Below, one piece after another: positions 37,452 through 46,954 of a stretch of 64,000 bases of DNA. Source of the stretch: Streptomyces sp. 1331.2 (GTDB lineage: Bacteria; Actinomycetota; Actinomycetes; Streptomycetales; Streptomycetaceae); NCBI RefSeq assembly GCF_900199205.1, contig NZ_OBMJ01000001.1, positions 4,219,001-4,283,000 on the forward strand. Direction: 5' to 3'. Position 1 is the stretch's first letter. Each line of letters begins with the position of its first letter. Position numbers and translations under genes: made by a program. The notes below the pieces were generated by a model, which was not told the origin of the DNA, made no database searches, and was given only the letters and a program-made list of their open reading frames with translations.

Positions 37452-37626
37452 CCGGTGGTGATCGACCACCGTCCCACGCCGCGCAACGCCCCTGAGAACA
37501 CCGTGGGCCTCCTTCGCGGCCGCCCTTGACCAGGGCACCGACTGGCTGGAGACCGACGTGCAGACCACCCGGCACGCCGACGGTCTGATCACCGGCCCCC
37601 GGGTCGGGCCTGCCGTCGGGCGGACG
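37452..37626 (+). pseudogene. Frameshifted, truncated glycerophosphodiester phosphodiesterase remnant
   Basis: Starting at 37452, one frame reads PVVIDHRPTPRNAPENTVG, like the GDPD start (VIAHRG...APENT). One base out of phase, from 37513, it continues [20 protein letters not shown] and HADGLITG, the following conserved GDPD stretch. The expected HD residues and the rest of the TIM barrel are missing; the sequence degenerates before 37650. There is therefore a frameshift near 37506-37512 and a 3' truncation. It fills most of the 390-bp gap before ppx. Confidence 0.8.
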
Positions 37627-37760
37627 CCGACTGCCTGACGGAGCGCCGGGACGGCCCCCGCGCGGCCACTGGCGGCACGACCTGCGACGGGTGGCCGGAC
37701 CAGCGCGAATACCGTCCCGACCCGCCTCGCCCCTACCCGGATCGCGTAGCGTGGAGAGTT

Positions 37761-38723
37761 ATGCGACTCGGTGTGCTCGACGTAGGTTCCAACACGGTCC
37801 ACTTCCTCGTGGTGGACGCCCATCCGGGCGCTGCCCCGCTGCCCGCGTACTCGCACAAGGCCGAACTGCGCCTGGCCGAGCTGCTGGACGAGGACGGCGC
37901 GATAAGCGGGCCCGGCGTCGAGCGACTGGTCGGCCACATCGCCTCCTCGCTGCGGGTCGCCGAGGACAAGGGCGTCGTCGACATCCTGCCGTTCGCCACC
38001 TCCGCCGTGCGCGAGGCCGCCAACGGCGAGGAGGTGCTGCGCCGGGTGGCCGCCGAGACGGGCGTCGAGCTGCGGGTGCTGTCCGGGCAGGACGAGGCGC
38101 GGCTCACCTTCCTCGCCGTCCGCCGCTGGTTCGGCTGGTCCTCGGGCCGGCTGCTCAACCTGGACATCGGCGGCGGCTCGCTGGAGATCGCCTGCGGCCT
38201 GGACGAGCAGCCGGACGTCGCCTGTTCGCTGCCGCTGGGCGCCGGGCGGCTGACCGCGCGCTGGCTGCCCGGGGACGTCGCCGACCCGGACGGGCTGCGC
38301 GAGCTGAGACGCCACATCCGGGCCGAGATGGCCACCGTGGTCGGCGAGATCTCGCGGCTCGGGCCGCCGCAGCACGCGGTCGCCACCTCCAAGACCTTCA
38401 AGCAGCTGGCCCGGATGACCGGCGCCGCCCCCGCCGACGCCGGCCCGTACGCCGACCGTCGGCTCACCCGCAGCGGGCTGGCCGCCTGGCTGCCACGGCT
38501 GTCCACGATGACCGTCGCCGAGCGCGCGCAGATCCCCGGCGTCTCCGAGGGCCGCGCCAAGCAGCTGCTGGCCGGCGCGCTGGTCGCCGACGCCGCGATG
38601 GACCTGTTCGGCCTGGACGAGTTGGACGTCTGCCCGTGGGCGCTGCGCGAGGGCATCATCCTGCGCCGCCTGGACGCCATGGACAGCCCCGCGGACCGGC
38701 GCCGACCGGCCCTCACCCCGTAG
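37761..38723 (+). CDS. Ppx/GppA-family exopolyphosphatase
   Basis: Hydrolyses polyphosphate or pppGpp. Actin-like ATPase fold motifs: [18 protein letters not shown] (phosphate-1), [21 protein letters not shown] (phosphate-2), and LPLGAGRLT. 320 aa is the short form without the C-terminal HD domain, like mycobacterial Ppx1 (Rv0496 type), which acts on short polyphosphate from memory. ATG at 37761, with TAGCGT 8 nt upstream. No ppk gene is nearby. Confidence 0.93.
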   Translation: MRLGVLDVGSNTVHFLVVDAHPGAAPLPAYSHKAELRLAELLDEDGAISGPGVERLVGHIASSLRVAEDKGVVDILPFATSAVREAANGEEVLRRVAAETGVELRVLSGQDEARLTFLAVRRWFGWSSGRLLNLDIGGGSLEIACGLDEQPDVACSLPLGAGRLTARWLPGDVADPDGLRELRRHIRAEMATVVGEISRLGPPQHAVATSKTFKQLARMTGAAPADAGPYADRRLTRSGLAAWLPRLSTMTVAERAQIPGVSEGRAKQLLAGALVADAAMDLFGLDELDVCPWALREGIILRRLDAMDSPADRRRPALTP

Positions 38724-38831
38724 GACGAGGCCGAGGCGGCGCCGGGGCGGTACCGGGCGAGGCCGGGGCGGTGTCAGGACGGCGTCAGGACGGCGTCCCG
38801 TTCGGCCCGCGCTCCGCTTACGCTGTCTCCC

Positions 38832-40196
38832 GTGGTGCAACCAGCGGGCGAGGACGGAACGCGGGAGGGCCGCGCTCCCGGGGACGGGCAGCCGCGGTCG
38901 GACAGTCCGCGCCGCCGCCTCGGCAAGGCGGTCAAGGGCGCCACCGCCGCGCAGGCCGCCAAGGCCGCCAAGGCCGTCCAGGCGGCCCAGCGCACCGCGA
39001 AGAAGGCCTCGGCGAAGAAGGCCACCGCGAAGCAGACCCCCACGAAGCCCACCGCGAAGCAGACCCCCACGAAGCCCACCGCGAAGCAGACCCCCACGCA
39101 GCACACCACCACGCAGCACACCGCGAAGTCCACCACGAAGCAGAGCACCCCCACCAAGAACCCGGCGCCGAACCCCGCGACGGAACCAGCCGCGACCAAG
39201 CGCCCCGCCCCCCGCCGGGCCGCCGCCAAGGCCGCGCCCGCCGCGCCGAAGGAGACCCGCACCGCCCGGGCCGCCGGCGCGGCCAAGGCCGCCGTCCAGT
39301 CGGTCCGCTCGGTCAAGGCCGCCCGCCGGGAGGCCGCTCGCCCGCCGCTGCTGCGCACCACCGATCGCCTGGTGCTGCCCCCGCACCCGACCCTGCACAT
39401 CCCCGACACCAAGGTGGTCCTGTCGACCGCCTCCGTGTACCCGGCGAGCACCGCGGTCGCCTTCGAGCTGGCCGCCAAGCTCGGCTACGACGGGGTGGAG
39501 GTGATGGTCTGGAACGACCCGGTCAGCCAGGACGTCGACGCCCTGCGCCGGCTCTCCGACGCCCACCGGATGCCGATCCTGGCCGTGCACGCGCCGTGTC
39601 TGCTGATCACCCAGCGGGTGTGGACCACCGACCCGTGGACCAAGCTGGTCCGGGCCCGGGCGGCGGCCGAGAAGCTCGGCGCGAGCGCCGTCGTCGTCCA
39701 CCCGCCGTTCCGCTGGCAGCGCCAGTACGCCCGGGACTTCGTGGCGGGCATCAACCGGATGGCGGGCGAGACCGACGTCCGCTTCGCCGTCGAGAACATG
39801 TACCCGTGGCGCTACCGCGACCGCGAGGTGCTGGCGTACTCGCCCGGCTGGGACGTCACGGACGAGGAGTACCGGCACTTCACCATCGACCTGTCGCACG
39901 TCGCGACGTCCCGGATCGACACCTTCGCCATGGTCGAGCGGATGGGGGACCGGCTCGCCCACGTCCACCTGGCCGACGGCAGCGGCTCCGGCAAGGACGA
40001 GCACCTGATCCCGGGCCGCGGCAAGCAGCCCTGTGCCGAGCTGCTGGAACACCTCGCCCGCACCGGTTTCGACGGCCACGTGGTGCTGGAGGTCAACACC
40101 CGCCGGTCCGCGTCCCCCGCCGAACGCGAGGCCGATCTGGCCGAGGCCCTGGCCTTCACCCGCTTGCACCTCGCCACCGCCTCGCGCGTACGCTGA
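38832..40196 (+). CDS. Sugar-phosphate isomerase/epimerase (AP-endonuclease-2-like TIM barrel) with Lys-rich N-terminal tail
   Basis: The C-terminal ~270 residues form the xylose-isomerase-like TIM barrel: [82 protein letters not shown], and VVLEVNTR. The metal-binding E, D, H, E pattern is present; the substrate is unknown. The N-terminal ~170 residues are a histone-like Lys/Ala/Thr/Pro tail with three 27-bp DNA repeats (39024-39104) encoding TAKQTPTKP. Paralogues in other Streptomyces lack or shorten this tail from memory. GTG start at 38832, with TACGCT 7 nt upstream and no Shine-Dalgarno. Confidence 0.85.
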   Translation: MVQPAGEDGTREGRAPGDGQPRSDSPRRRLGKAVKGATAAQAAKAAKAVQAAQRTAKKASAKKATAKQTPTKPTAKQTPTKPTAKQTPTQHTTTQHTAKSTTKQSTPTKNPAPNPATEPAATKRPAPRRAAAKAAPAAPKETRTARAAGAAKAAVQSVRSVKAARREAARPPLLRTTDRLVLPPHPTLHIPDTKVVLSTASVYPASTAVAFELAAKLGYDGVEVMVWNDPVSQDVDALRRLSDAHRMPILAVHAPCLLITQRVWTTDPWTKLVRARAAAEKLGASAVVVHPPFRWQRQYARDFVAGINRMAGETDVRFAVENMYPWRYRDREVLAYSPGWDVTDEEYRHFTIDLSHVATSRIDTFAMVERMGDRLAHVHLADGSGSGKDEHLIPGRGKQPCAELLEHLARTGFDGHVVLEVNTRRSASPAEREADLAEALAFTRLHLATASRVR

Positions 40197-40275
40197 GCGC
40201 TGGCCCACCGGGGCGCCCGACCCACCGGGGCCGCCTGGCCCACGGGGGCGCGAACTTCCGTACGGAGGGGGAGCG

Positions 40276-41064
40276 GTGACGAACGACCGGCTTTTCAGCG
40301 AGCTCGGCAACTTCCGTGAACTGGCCCAGAGCTTCGGCGCGGTGGCCGCCGAGTACGACCGTGCCCGCCCGAGCTACCCGAACGAGCTGTTCGACGAGCT
40401 GGAGCGGCTGTGGGGCCGCGGTCTCAAGGGGGCCCGGGTCCTGGACGTCGGCGCCGGCACCGGCATCGCGACCCGGCTGCTGGCCGCCCGCGGCGCGGAC
40501 GTGATCGCCGTCGAGCCGTACGCCGGGATGGCCGCCCAGTTCCTGGCCGCCTCCCCGTCGCTCCCGCTGGTCCGCGGCAACGGCGACGACCTGCCCTTCC
40601 ACGACGGCTCCGCCGACCTGATCGGCTACGCCCAGGCCTTCCACTGGACCCGCCCCGAGCACTCCGTCCCGGAGGCGATCCGGGTGCTGCGGCCGGGCGG
40701 CGCGCTCGCCACCTGGTGGAACGTGCACGACGAGACCGTGCCCTGGGTCCGGGCCCGGGTCGAGCGGCTGACCGCGGCGCTGCCCGACCGCTACCACGGG
40801 TACGGCCGGATCACCGAGCACACCGGCCACTTCGCCCCGGCCGGGCTGGCGGTCGGGCGCGCCCGGCTGCGCTGGGAGCGGCGGGCCGGCGTCGAGCACG
40901 TGCTCACCGACCTCACCTCCCGCTCCTTCATGGCCTCGCTGACCCCCGAGGAGCGTGCCCCGATCCTGGCCGGCGAACGGGACGCCCTGCTCGCCGAGTT
41001 CCCGGACGGCGTCGTGGTCGAGCCCTTCACCCTGGACCTCACCGTGGCCGTCAAGCCCGGCTGA
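40276..41064 (+). CDS. Class I SAM-dependent methyltransferase (UbiE/small-molecule type)
   Basis: The 262-aa cytosolic methyltransferase begins with SFGAVAAEYDRARPSYP, typical of the Methyltransf_11 group. It has motif I VLDVGAGTGIATRLLAARGA, acidic EPYAGM, LPFHDGSADLIGYAQAFHW (motif II), and EAIRVLRPGGALATWW (motif III). The substrate is unknown. GTG at 40276 follows GGAGGGGG. It lies 80 bp after the TIM-barrel gene on the same strand and 150 bp before ilvD. Confidence 0.9.
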   Translation: MTNDRLFSELGNFRELAQSFGAVAAEYDRARPSYPNELFDELERLWGRGLKGARVLDVGAGTGIATRLLAARGADVIAVEPYAGMAAQFLAASPSLPLVRGNGDDLPFHDGSADLIGYAQAFHWTRPEHSVPEAIRVLRPGGALATWWNVHDETVPWVRARVERLTAALPDRYHGYGRITEHTGHFAPAGLAVGRARLRWERRAGVEHVLTDLTSRSFMASLTPEERAPILAGERDALLAEFPDGVVVEPFTLDLTVAVKPG

Positions 41065-41214
41065 CCCCCACAGCCTCGGAGGGCCCGCCCGCCTGACCGC
41101 ATCGCGGACGGCCGGTCCGCCGCCTGGACGGCGGGCGTAGGCTCGTAGCCACAGCGGCCCCCGCACCCTCCCACCAGCGGGGCGCCCGCGAGAGCCCCGA
41201 AGGAGTGGAGCACA

Positions 41215-43059
41215 GTGCCCGAGCTGAGGTCCCGTACGGTCACCCACGGTCGCAACATGGCAGGCGCCCGGGCGCTTCTCCGGGCCGCCGGCGTAGCCCG
41301 CGAGGACTTCGGCAAGCCGATCATCGCGGTCGCCAACTCCTTCACCGAGTTCGTCCCCGGCCACACCCACCTCCAGCCGGTGGGCCGGATCGTCTCCGAG
41401 GCGATCAAGCAGGCGGGCGGCATCCCGCGCGAGTTCAACACCATCGCGGTGGACGACGGCATCGCGATGGGCCACGGCGGCATGCTCTACTCGCTGCCCT
41501 CGCGCGACCTGATCGCCGACTCGGTCGAGTACATGGTCAACGCGCACTGCGCCGACGCCCTGATCTGCATCTCCAACTGCGACAAGATCACCCCGGGCAT
41601 GCTGATGGCCGCGCTGCGCCTGAACATCCCGACCGTCTTCGTCTCCGGCGGCCCGATGGAGGCCGGCAAGGCCACCCTGGTCGACGGCACCGTGCGCAAG
41701 CTGGACCTGGTCGACGCGATCTCCCAGGCCGTCAACGAGAACGTCTCCGACGAGGACATCGCGATCATCGAGGAGAACGCCTGCCCCACCTGCGGCTCGT
41801 GCTCCGGCATGTTCACCGCCAACTCGATGAACTGCCTCACCGAGGCGATCGGCCTCTCCCTGCCCGGCAACGGCTCGGTGCTCGCCACCCACACCGCCCG
41901 CCGGGCGCTGTACGAGAAGGCCGGACGGACCGTCGTCGAGATCACGAACCGCCACTACGGCCAGGACGACGCCTCCGTGCTGCCCCGGGCGATCGCCACC
42001 CGCGCCGCCTTCGAGAACGCGATGGCCCTGGACATCGCCATGGGCGGCTCGACCAACACCATCCTGCACCTGCTCGCCGCCGCCCAGGAGGCGGAGCTGG
42101 ACTTCGACCAGCGGGCCATCGACGCGATCTCCCGCAAGGTGCCCTGCCTGTCCAAGGTCGCGCCCAACGGCTCGTACTACATGGAGGACGTCCACCGGGC
42201 CGGCGGCATCCCGGCCATCCTCGGCGAGCTGTACCGCGCCGGGCTGCTCAACGAGGACGTCCACACCGTGCACGCCGACTCGCTCGCCGAGTGGCTCAAG
42301 ACCTGGGACGTGCGCGGCGGCTCGCCCTCCGCCGAGGCCGTCGAGCTGTGGCACGCCGCCCCCGGCTGCGTCCGCTCCGCCGAGGCCTTCTCGCAGTCCG
42401 AGCGCTGGGAGTCGCTGGACACCGACGGCGCCCGGGGCTGCATCCGCAGCGTCGAGCACGCCTACTCCGTCGAGGGCGGCCTGGCCGTGCTGTACGGCAA
42501 CCTCGCCGAGGACGGCTGCATCGTGAAGACCGCCGGCGTGGACGAGTCGATCTGGACGTTCAGCGGCCCGGCCGTCGTGGTGGAGTCCCAGGAGGACGCC
42601 GTCGAGGCGATCCTGGCCAAGCGGGTCAAGGAGGGCGACGTCGTCGTCATCCGCTACGAGGGCCCCAAGGGCGGCCCGGGCATGCAGGAGATGCTCTACC
42701 CGACCTCCTTCCTCAAGGGCCGGGGCCTCGGCAAGGCCTGCGCACTGGTCACCGACGGCCGCTTCTCCGGCGGCACCTCGGGCCTGTCCATCGGCCACGC
42801 CTCCCCGGAGGCGGCCTCCGGCGGCACCATCGCGCTGGTCGAGGACGGCGACATCATCGCCATCGACATTCCCGGCCGGACGATCTCCCTGGAGGTCCCG
42901 GACGAGGTCCTCGCCGAGCGTCGGCGCGCCCTGGAGGCCTCGGGCGGCTACCGCCCGAAGAACCGCGACCGCCAGGTCAGCCAGGCGCTGCGGGCCTACG
43001 CCGCGATGGCCACCTCCGCCGACAAGGGCGCCGTCCGCGACGTGACCAAGCTCGGCTGA
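41215..43059 (+). CDS. ilvD: Dihydroxy-acid dehydratase
   Basis: Penultimate step in valine, isoleucine, leucine and pantothenate-precursor synthesis. Fe-S ligands are in [10 protein letters not shown] and [20 protein letters not shown], and conserved [11 protein letters not shown] and [19 protein letters not shown] are present. 614 aa, the [4Fe-4S] E. coli-like length. GTG start at 41215 with AAGGAGT upstream. The 2-keto acid made here also feeds the pantoate used by the panC product elsewhere in this window. Confidence 0.97.
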   Translation: MPELRSRTVTHGRNMAGARALLRAAGVAREDFGKPIIAVANSFTEFVPGHTHLQPVGRIVSEAIKQAGGIPREFNTIAVDDGIAMGHGGMLYSLPSRDLIADSVEYMVNAHCADALICISNCDKITPGMLMAALRLNIPTVFVSGGPMEAGKATLVDGTVRKLDLVDAISQAVNENVSDEDIAIIEENACPTCGSCSGMFTANSMNCLTEAIGLSLPGNGSVLATHTARRALYEKAGRTVVEITNRHYGQDDASVLPRAIATRAAFENAMALDIAMGGSTNTILHLLAAAQEAELDFDQRAIDAISRKVPCLSKVAPNGSYYMEDVHRAGGIPAILGELYRAGLLNEDVHTVHADSLAEWLKTWDVRGGSPSAEAVELWHAAPGCVRSAEAFSQSERWESLDTDGARGCIRSVEHAYSVEGGLAVLYGNLAEDGCIVKTAGVDESIWTFSGPAVVVESQEDAVEAILAKRVKEGDVVVIRYEGPKGGPGMQEMLYPTSFLKGRGLGKACALVTDGRFSGGTSGLSIGHASPEAASGGTIALVEDGDIIAIDIPGRTISLEVPDEVLAERRRALEASGGYRPKNRDRQVSQALRAYAAMATSADKGAVRDVTKLG

Positions 43060-43107
43060 GCGGCGTCCCGCGCCCGGCCGAGGCCGGGCGGCGACGCCGA
43101 TGAACGA

Positions 43108-43144
43108 CGGAGGGGCCGTCCCGGCACACGGGACGGCCCCTCCG
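43108..43144 (+). terminator. Terminator after ilvD
   Basis: A perfect 15-bp stem (43108-43122 with 43130-43144, arm CGGAGGGGCCGTCCC) has a 7-nt loop, 48 bp past the stop codon. Confidence 0.85.
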
Positions 43145-43176
43145 GCAGCTGCGGCGGCCGGGTGATAATCGACGGC

Positions 43177-43725
43177 GTGAGCGAGCAGCCCCCCACCCCC
43201 GCCCTCAAGCCCGACGGCGCCCCCAGGCCGGCCGGTGCTCCAGAGCCGGAGCCGATCCGCTGGTTCGGCACCAGCTGGCTGAACCGGGACGGCGGCTACT
43301 GGCTGCGCCGGGTCGCCGTGTCGGCCGGCGCCCTGGTCGCGACCGCCGCCGTGGTGCTGGTGCTCCGCTTCGGCGTCGAGGGCATCGCCCTCTCCGACCA
43401 GGGCACCTTCCTCAACGGGCTGCTGACCGCCGCCATCGCGGTCTGCTCGATGATGTCCGTCCGGCGCACCTGGAAGGTGCTCACCGAGGGCAAGGACCAG
43501 CTGACCGGCTGGATGGCCGAGGACAAGTCGCTCGGCGCGGTCTGGCTGATCGGCGGCGCCGGCTCCCTGCTCGCCTACTTCGCCCGCAGCCTGGTCGAGG
43601 CCCCCGGCGAGGCGGTCCACCGGGCCGCGTACGAGCGGGCGGTCGCCCAGTACGAGAAGCGCCAGTCGAGCCGCAGCGGCCGGCCCGACGCCAAGGCGCC
43701 GAGCCGGCCCAAGCGCAAGCGCTGA
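43177..43725 (+). CDS. Small integral membrane protein of unknown function
   Basis: A 182-aa protein with a Pro-rich N-terminus and three hydrophobic helices (VAVSAGALVATAAVVLVLRF, GLLTAAIAVCSMMSV, AVWLIGGAGSLLAYFARS). Its tail is basic (RSGRPDAKAPSRPKRKR). No family motif recognised. GTG at 43177 (VSEQPP) is preferred over GTG 43162, because GATAAT lies exactly 7 nt upstream, giving a leaderless start. It converges on the 43802-45160 gene. Confidence 0.75.
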   Translation: MSEQPPTPALKPDGAPRPAGAPEPEPIRWFGTSWLNRDGGYWLRRVAVSAGALVATAAVVLVLRFGVEGIALSDQGTFLNGLLTAAIAVCSMMSVRRTWKVLTEGKDQLTGWMAEDKSLGAVWLIGGAGSLLAYFARSLVEAPGEAVHRAAYERAVAQYEKRQSSRSGRPDAKAPSRPKRKR

Positions 43726-43749
43726 CAAGCCGGGGCCGACCGATCGGCA

Positions 43750-43799
43750 GCAACGAGCCGCAACGAGCCGCAACGAGCCGCAACGAGCCGCAACGGGCC
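43750..43799. repeat. Five tandem 10-bp repeats between convergent genes
   Basis: GCAACGAGCC is repeated four times (43750-43789), followed by GCAACGGGCC (43790-43799). It occupies most of the 76-bp convergent gap where a hairpin terminator would normally sit; none is found. Confidence 0.9.
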
Positions 43800-43801
43800 G
43801 G

Positions 43802-45160
43802 TCAGTTGCGGCTGATCGTGCCGCACTCCTCGGTCTGCTGGATGTCCTTGCTGCGGTCGTACGGGTCGATCGCCGGGCCGGTCGGCCGGGAGCCGGGGGT
43901 GTCCTGCTGCAGCGCCGCGAACTGGTCGAACTGCGGGTGGAAGTAGCCGTCGTAGACGTCGCACGCCGAGTTGGCGGGGTCGGTCTGGCTCTTGTCGTAG
44001 ACGATCTTCTTCGGCTGGACCTGGTAGCGGGCCGGGTCGTAGAAGCGGAAGGTGTCCACCCGGCGCACGATCGTGCGGGTGGTCCAGGTGTCCCCGGCCA
44101 CGTCGTCCGAGGGCGTCAGCAGACCCACCGGCCTGGCGGTGCCGCCGCCCTGCGCCGGGGCCGACTTCGTCGGCTGCGGGGCGCCCGGCGTCGGCTGGGG
44201 CGACACGGCCCGCTTGGCGGCGTCCGGGCCGGGGCGCAGCGCGTACACGAAGCTGAAGTCGGTGTGGATCAGGACGCCCTTGTCGCCGTCGCCCTCGTAG
44301 GTCATCCGGCCTTGGACCTTGACCGTGTCGCCCACCGGGATCGCGTCGCGCGGGTCGAAGCGGCTGAACCAGCTGGTCGGGTCGTTCTCCTTGGTCGGGT
44401 GGTCCAGCGCCGTCTTCGCACCGTCCTGGTCCTGCCGCTCCAGCAGGGCCAGGGCGGCGTCCGGCCGGCCGCCCCCGATGACCTTCGGGTCGAGGTTGGC
44501 GGCGATCAGGTAGTCCTTGACGGACTTCAGCTGGGCGGCGACCTGCTCGGCGGAGAAGACGCCGGTGGCCTGGGCCTCGGGGAGGACGAAGGCGTCGGCG
44601 CCGTTCGGCCAGCCCTCGGCGGGGGAGCCGGCCCAGGGGTGGTCGACGGTCGGCTGCTGCTCGTCGACCTTGGGCGGGGCGGTGGTCGGCTTGGCGGTCT
44701 CGGGGGCGACGGTGGGCACCGGCGTGTGGGCCGCGGAGGGGCCGCCGAGGTGGTCGGCGTACCAGGTGCGCAGCGCGCCGGTGTTCAGCGCCGCGAGCAG
44801 CACGGCGACGGTCAGGGCGACGTAGAGCGGCGTGCGCCATGCGAACCGGCGGCGGCGCGGGCGCGGGTTGCCCCAGGGATCGAGCGGCTGCGGCTTCGGC
44901 TTGCGGCCGAACCGGCGCTTGGGCGCGGGGCCGTCGTTGACCGAGCGGCGGCCGCCCGGGTCGACCGGCGGGGTGTGCTTCCACCGGGCGCTCAGCATGC
45001 GGGTGCGCCCGGCCTGTTCCTTGACGCTGGCGTTGCGGACGAACTCCTCGTCCAGGACGAGGTCGGCGAACGGGTCCTTCTCGCCCGTCCCGGACGGGTC
45101 GGACCCGCCCGGCTCGTCGCCCCTGGCGGGGCGCGGTTCCGGATCTTCGGCTATCGGCAT
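43802..45160 (-). CDS. Membrane-anchored conserved protein with extracellular domain
   Basis: A 452-aa protein: an acidic then Arg/Pro-rich cytoplasmic N-terminus of ~105 residues (KRRFGRKPKPQPLDPWGNP), one transmembrane helix (TPLYVALTVAVLLAALNTG), a Pro/Thr linker, and an extracellular domain of ~300 residues. That domain contains WFSRFDPRDAIPVGDTVKVQ, VLIHTDFSFVYALRPG, and a Cys pair (SACDVYDGYF, EECGTISRN). No catalytic motif seen. I recall homologues across Streptomyces only as hypothetical. ATG at 45160. Confidence 0.8.
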   Translation of the reverse strand: MPIAEDPEPRPARGDEPGGSDPSGTGEKDPFADLVLDEEFVRNASVKEQAGRTRMLSARWKHTPPVDPGGRRSVNDGPAPKRRFGRKPKPQPLDPWGNPRPRRRRFAWRTPLYVALTVAVLLAALNTGALRTWYADHLGGPSAAHTPVPTVAPETAKPTTAPPKVDEQQPTVDHPWAGSPAEGWPNGADAFVLPEAQATGVFSAEQVAAQLKSVKDYLIAANLDPKVIGGGRPDAALALLERQDQDGAKTALDHPTKENDPTSWFSRFDPRDAIPVGDTVKVQGRMTYEGDGDKGVLIHTDFSFVYALRPGPDAAKRAVSPQPTPGAPQPTKSAPAQGGGTARPVGLLTPSDDVAGDTWTTRTIVRRVDTFRFYDPARYQVQPKKIVYDKSQTDPANSACDVYDGYFHPQFDQFAALQQDTPGSRPTGPAIDPYDRSKDIQQTEECGTISRN

Positions 45161-45315
45161 CGCGCCAGTATGACGACGGGGTGTGACGGCACGTCGATCG
45201 GGGGCGCACCGGGTGGTGAACTCGTGTCCGCCGGGGGTGCTTCAACCCCTTTCGTCCGGAACCGCGCCGCTGTTCACGTCCTGGAGCCGCTGTTCCGGCC
45301 CTGTGACCTGCTCTT

Positions 45316-45765
45316 TCAGGACCTGCCGCGGGCCTGCTTGACCGACCCCACCACCCCGGCGATCGCCAGCAGGAGGCCGGCCGGGAGCAAGGAGAGGAAG
45401 AAGGCGCCGAACAGGCCGGCGTCGCCGAGGAACAGCTGCACCAGGGTGTTCAGTCCCAGGAGCGCGCCGGCCGCCGGGAGGGCGGACTGCCACGGGTGGT
45501 CGTTCGCCCAGCGGCGCAGCCGCCGGTCGGCGGTGTCGCGGCGCAGTCGGCCGCCGATGGTGCCGACCAGGAAGAAGAAGAACAGGGCCCAGCCGGCCGG
45601 TCCGGCCAGCATGCTCAGCGACCAGCTGCCGGAGATCGCCTCGATCCCCAGGGCTGTCGCCCCCACCACCGCACCGACTCCCGCGGCGGTCCGCCACGGG
45701 CCCACGGTCGCCGAGGCGACGGCGAGTTGCCGGTTCTCACGTCGGGACATTTCGTCGTGTGCCAT
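45316..45765 (-). CDS. Small four-helix integral membrane protein
   Basis: About 149 aa, with four hydrophobic segments (GVGAVVGATALGIEAISGSW, AGWALFFFFLVGTIGG, LPAAGALLGLNTLVQLFLG, LFGAFFLSLLPAGLLLAIAG) and an Arg-rich loop. No family recognised. ATG 45765 (MAHDEMS) is favoured, although GGAGG is only 1 nt away from it; ATG 45750 is possible. It is divergent from proC, with an inverted repeat between. Confidence 0.65.
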   Translation of the reverse strand: MAHDEMSRRENRQLAVASATVGPWRTAAGVGAVVGATALGIEAISGSWSLSMLAGPAGWALFFFFLVGTIGGRLRRDTADRRLRRWANDHPWQSALPAAGALLGLNTLVQLFLGDAGLFGAFFLSLLPAGLLLAIAGVVGSVKQARGRS

Positions 45766-45800
45766 GCCTCCACGGTGCGCCCGCTCCGGCCCGGGGGCCA

Positions 45801-45828
45801 TAGGGGAACCCCCTGGTTCTCACCCCTA
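45801..45828. promoter_or_regulatory. Bulged inverted repeat upstream of proC and the membrane gene
   Basis: TAGGGGAACC (45801-45810) pairs with GGTT-ctca-CCCCTA (45815-45828) apart from a 4-nt bulge, in the 176-bp divergent gap. TAGGGT at 45827-45832 could be a -10 for proC. It may be an operator or a leader hairpin. Confidence 0.4.
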
Positions 45829-45941
45829 GGGTCCGTCCTCGCACTGCGGTCGTCCGGCCCCGCGACCACGGACCGGACGGTCCCGCCGGGTGCCTGCGTG
45901 CGGTGCGAGGATGGCCGAAGTACCGAGGCAAGGAGCGGACC

Positions 45942-46769
45942 ATGGGCAGCAGCGCAGCACACGGACAGAAGATCGCCTTCCTGGGCACCGGCAAGATCGG
46001 CGAGGCCCTGCTCTCCGGTCTGCTGCGGGCCGGCAAGGATCCGGCGGACGTCCTGGTGACCGCCCGCCGCCCCGAGCGCGCAGTCGAACTCGCCGGCCGG
46101 TACGGCGTGGTGGCCGTCTCCAACGCCGAGGCCGCCAAGCTCGCCGACACCCTGATCCTCGCGGTCAAGCCGCAGGACATGGGCACCCTGCTGGAGGAGC
46201 TGGCCCCGCACATTGCTGCGGACCGGCTGGTGATCTCGGCCGCGGCAGGCATCCCCACCGCCTGGTTCGAGGAGCGGCTGGCGGCCGGCACCCCGGTGGT
46301 CCGGGTGATGCCCAACACGCCGGTCCTGGTGGACGAGGGGATGAGCGTCATCTCGGCCGGCTCGCACGCCTCCGAGGAGCACCTGGCGCGGGCGGAGCAG
46401 ATCTTCAGCTCGGTCGGCAAGGCGCTGCGGCTGCCCGAGTCCCAGCAGGACGCGGCCACGGCGCTGTCCGGCTCGGGCCCGGCGTACTTCTACTTCCTGG
46501 TCGAGGCGATGACGGACGCCGGCATCCTGCTCGGCCTGCCCCGGCAGGTGGCGCACGACCTGATCGTGCAGTCCGCGATCGGCGCCTCGGTGATGCTGCG
46601 GGATTCCGGCGAGCACCCGGTGAAGCTGCGCGAGGCGGTCACCTCCCCGGCGGGCACCACCATCGCGGCCATCCGCGAGCTGGAGAACCACGGGGTGCGG
46701 GCCGCGCTGCTGGGCGCCCTGGAGGCGGCCCGGGACCGCTCCCGGGAGTTGGCCTCCGGCGGGAAGTAG
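45942..46769 (+). CDS. proC: Pyrroline-5-carboxylate reductase
   Basis: Last step of proline synthesis. The N-terminal Rossmann motif KIAFLGTGKIGEALLSGLL, LILAVKPQDM, VRVMPNTPVLVDEGM, and the C-terminal dimerisation/catalytic ALSGSGPAYFYFLVEAM and REAVTSPAGTT are all intact. 275 aa. ATG at 45942 (MGSSAAHG) has AAGGAG 8 nt upstream; a longer frame to 45903 is rejected for that reason. Confidence 0.96.
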   Translation: MGSSAAHGQKIAFLGTGKIGEALLSGLLRAGKDPADVLVTARRPERAVELAGRYGVVAVSNAEAAKLADTLILAVKPQDMGTLLEELAPHIAADRLVISAAAGIPTAWFEERLAAGTPVVRVMPNTPVLVDEGMSVISAGSHASEEHLARAEQIFSSVGKALRLPESQQDAATALSGSGPAYFYFLVEAMTDAGILLGLPRQVAHDLIVQSAIGASVMLRDSGEHPVKLREAVTSPAGTTIAAIRELENHGVRAALLGALEAARDRSRELASGGK

Positions 46770-46880
46770 TCCGCGGCGCCCCCGACAGGGGACTCGGCAG
46801 CAGGGCCGGCCGGCGGGGAAGTCCCTGCACGACCCCTCCCGCAAACGCGGCGCACCGCCTACGCTCTCGCCAACATCGTC

Positions 46881-46894
46881 CTACCGGCCGGTAG
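46881..46894. promoter_or_regulatory. Perfect 14-bp palindrome upstream of the MFS permease gene
   Basis: CTACCGGCCGGTAG, 61 bp before the MFS start and 15 bp after a TACGCT hexamer (46860-46865) that could be a -10. The palindrome would overlap the early transcript, an apt place for a TetR-like repressor; no regulator gene is adjacent. Confidence 0.5.
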
Positions 46895-46954
46895 CGAGGC
46901 CGCCGGGTGGCTCGTCGTGGAGGGCCCCGTGTGGCGGCCCGTGTGGAGGTCCGT

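Noticed and set aside
35610..40310. Very long minus-strand open frame (about 1,566 codons)
   Set aside because: It runs through the palindrome array and opposite the immunity-like, ppx and TIM-barrel genes, with low-complexity Arg/Gly/Pro composition and no domain; it is a GC-rich antisense artefact.
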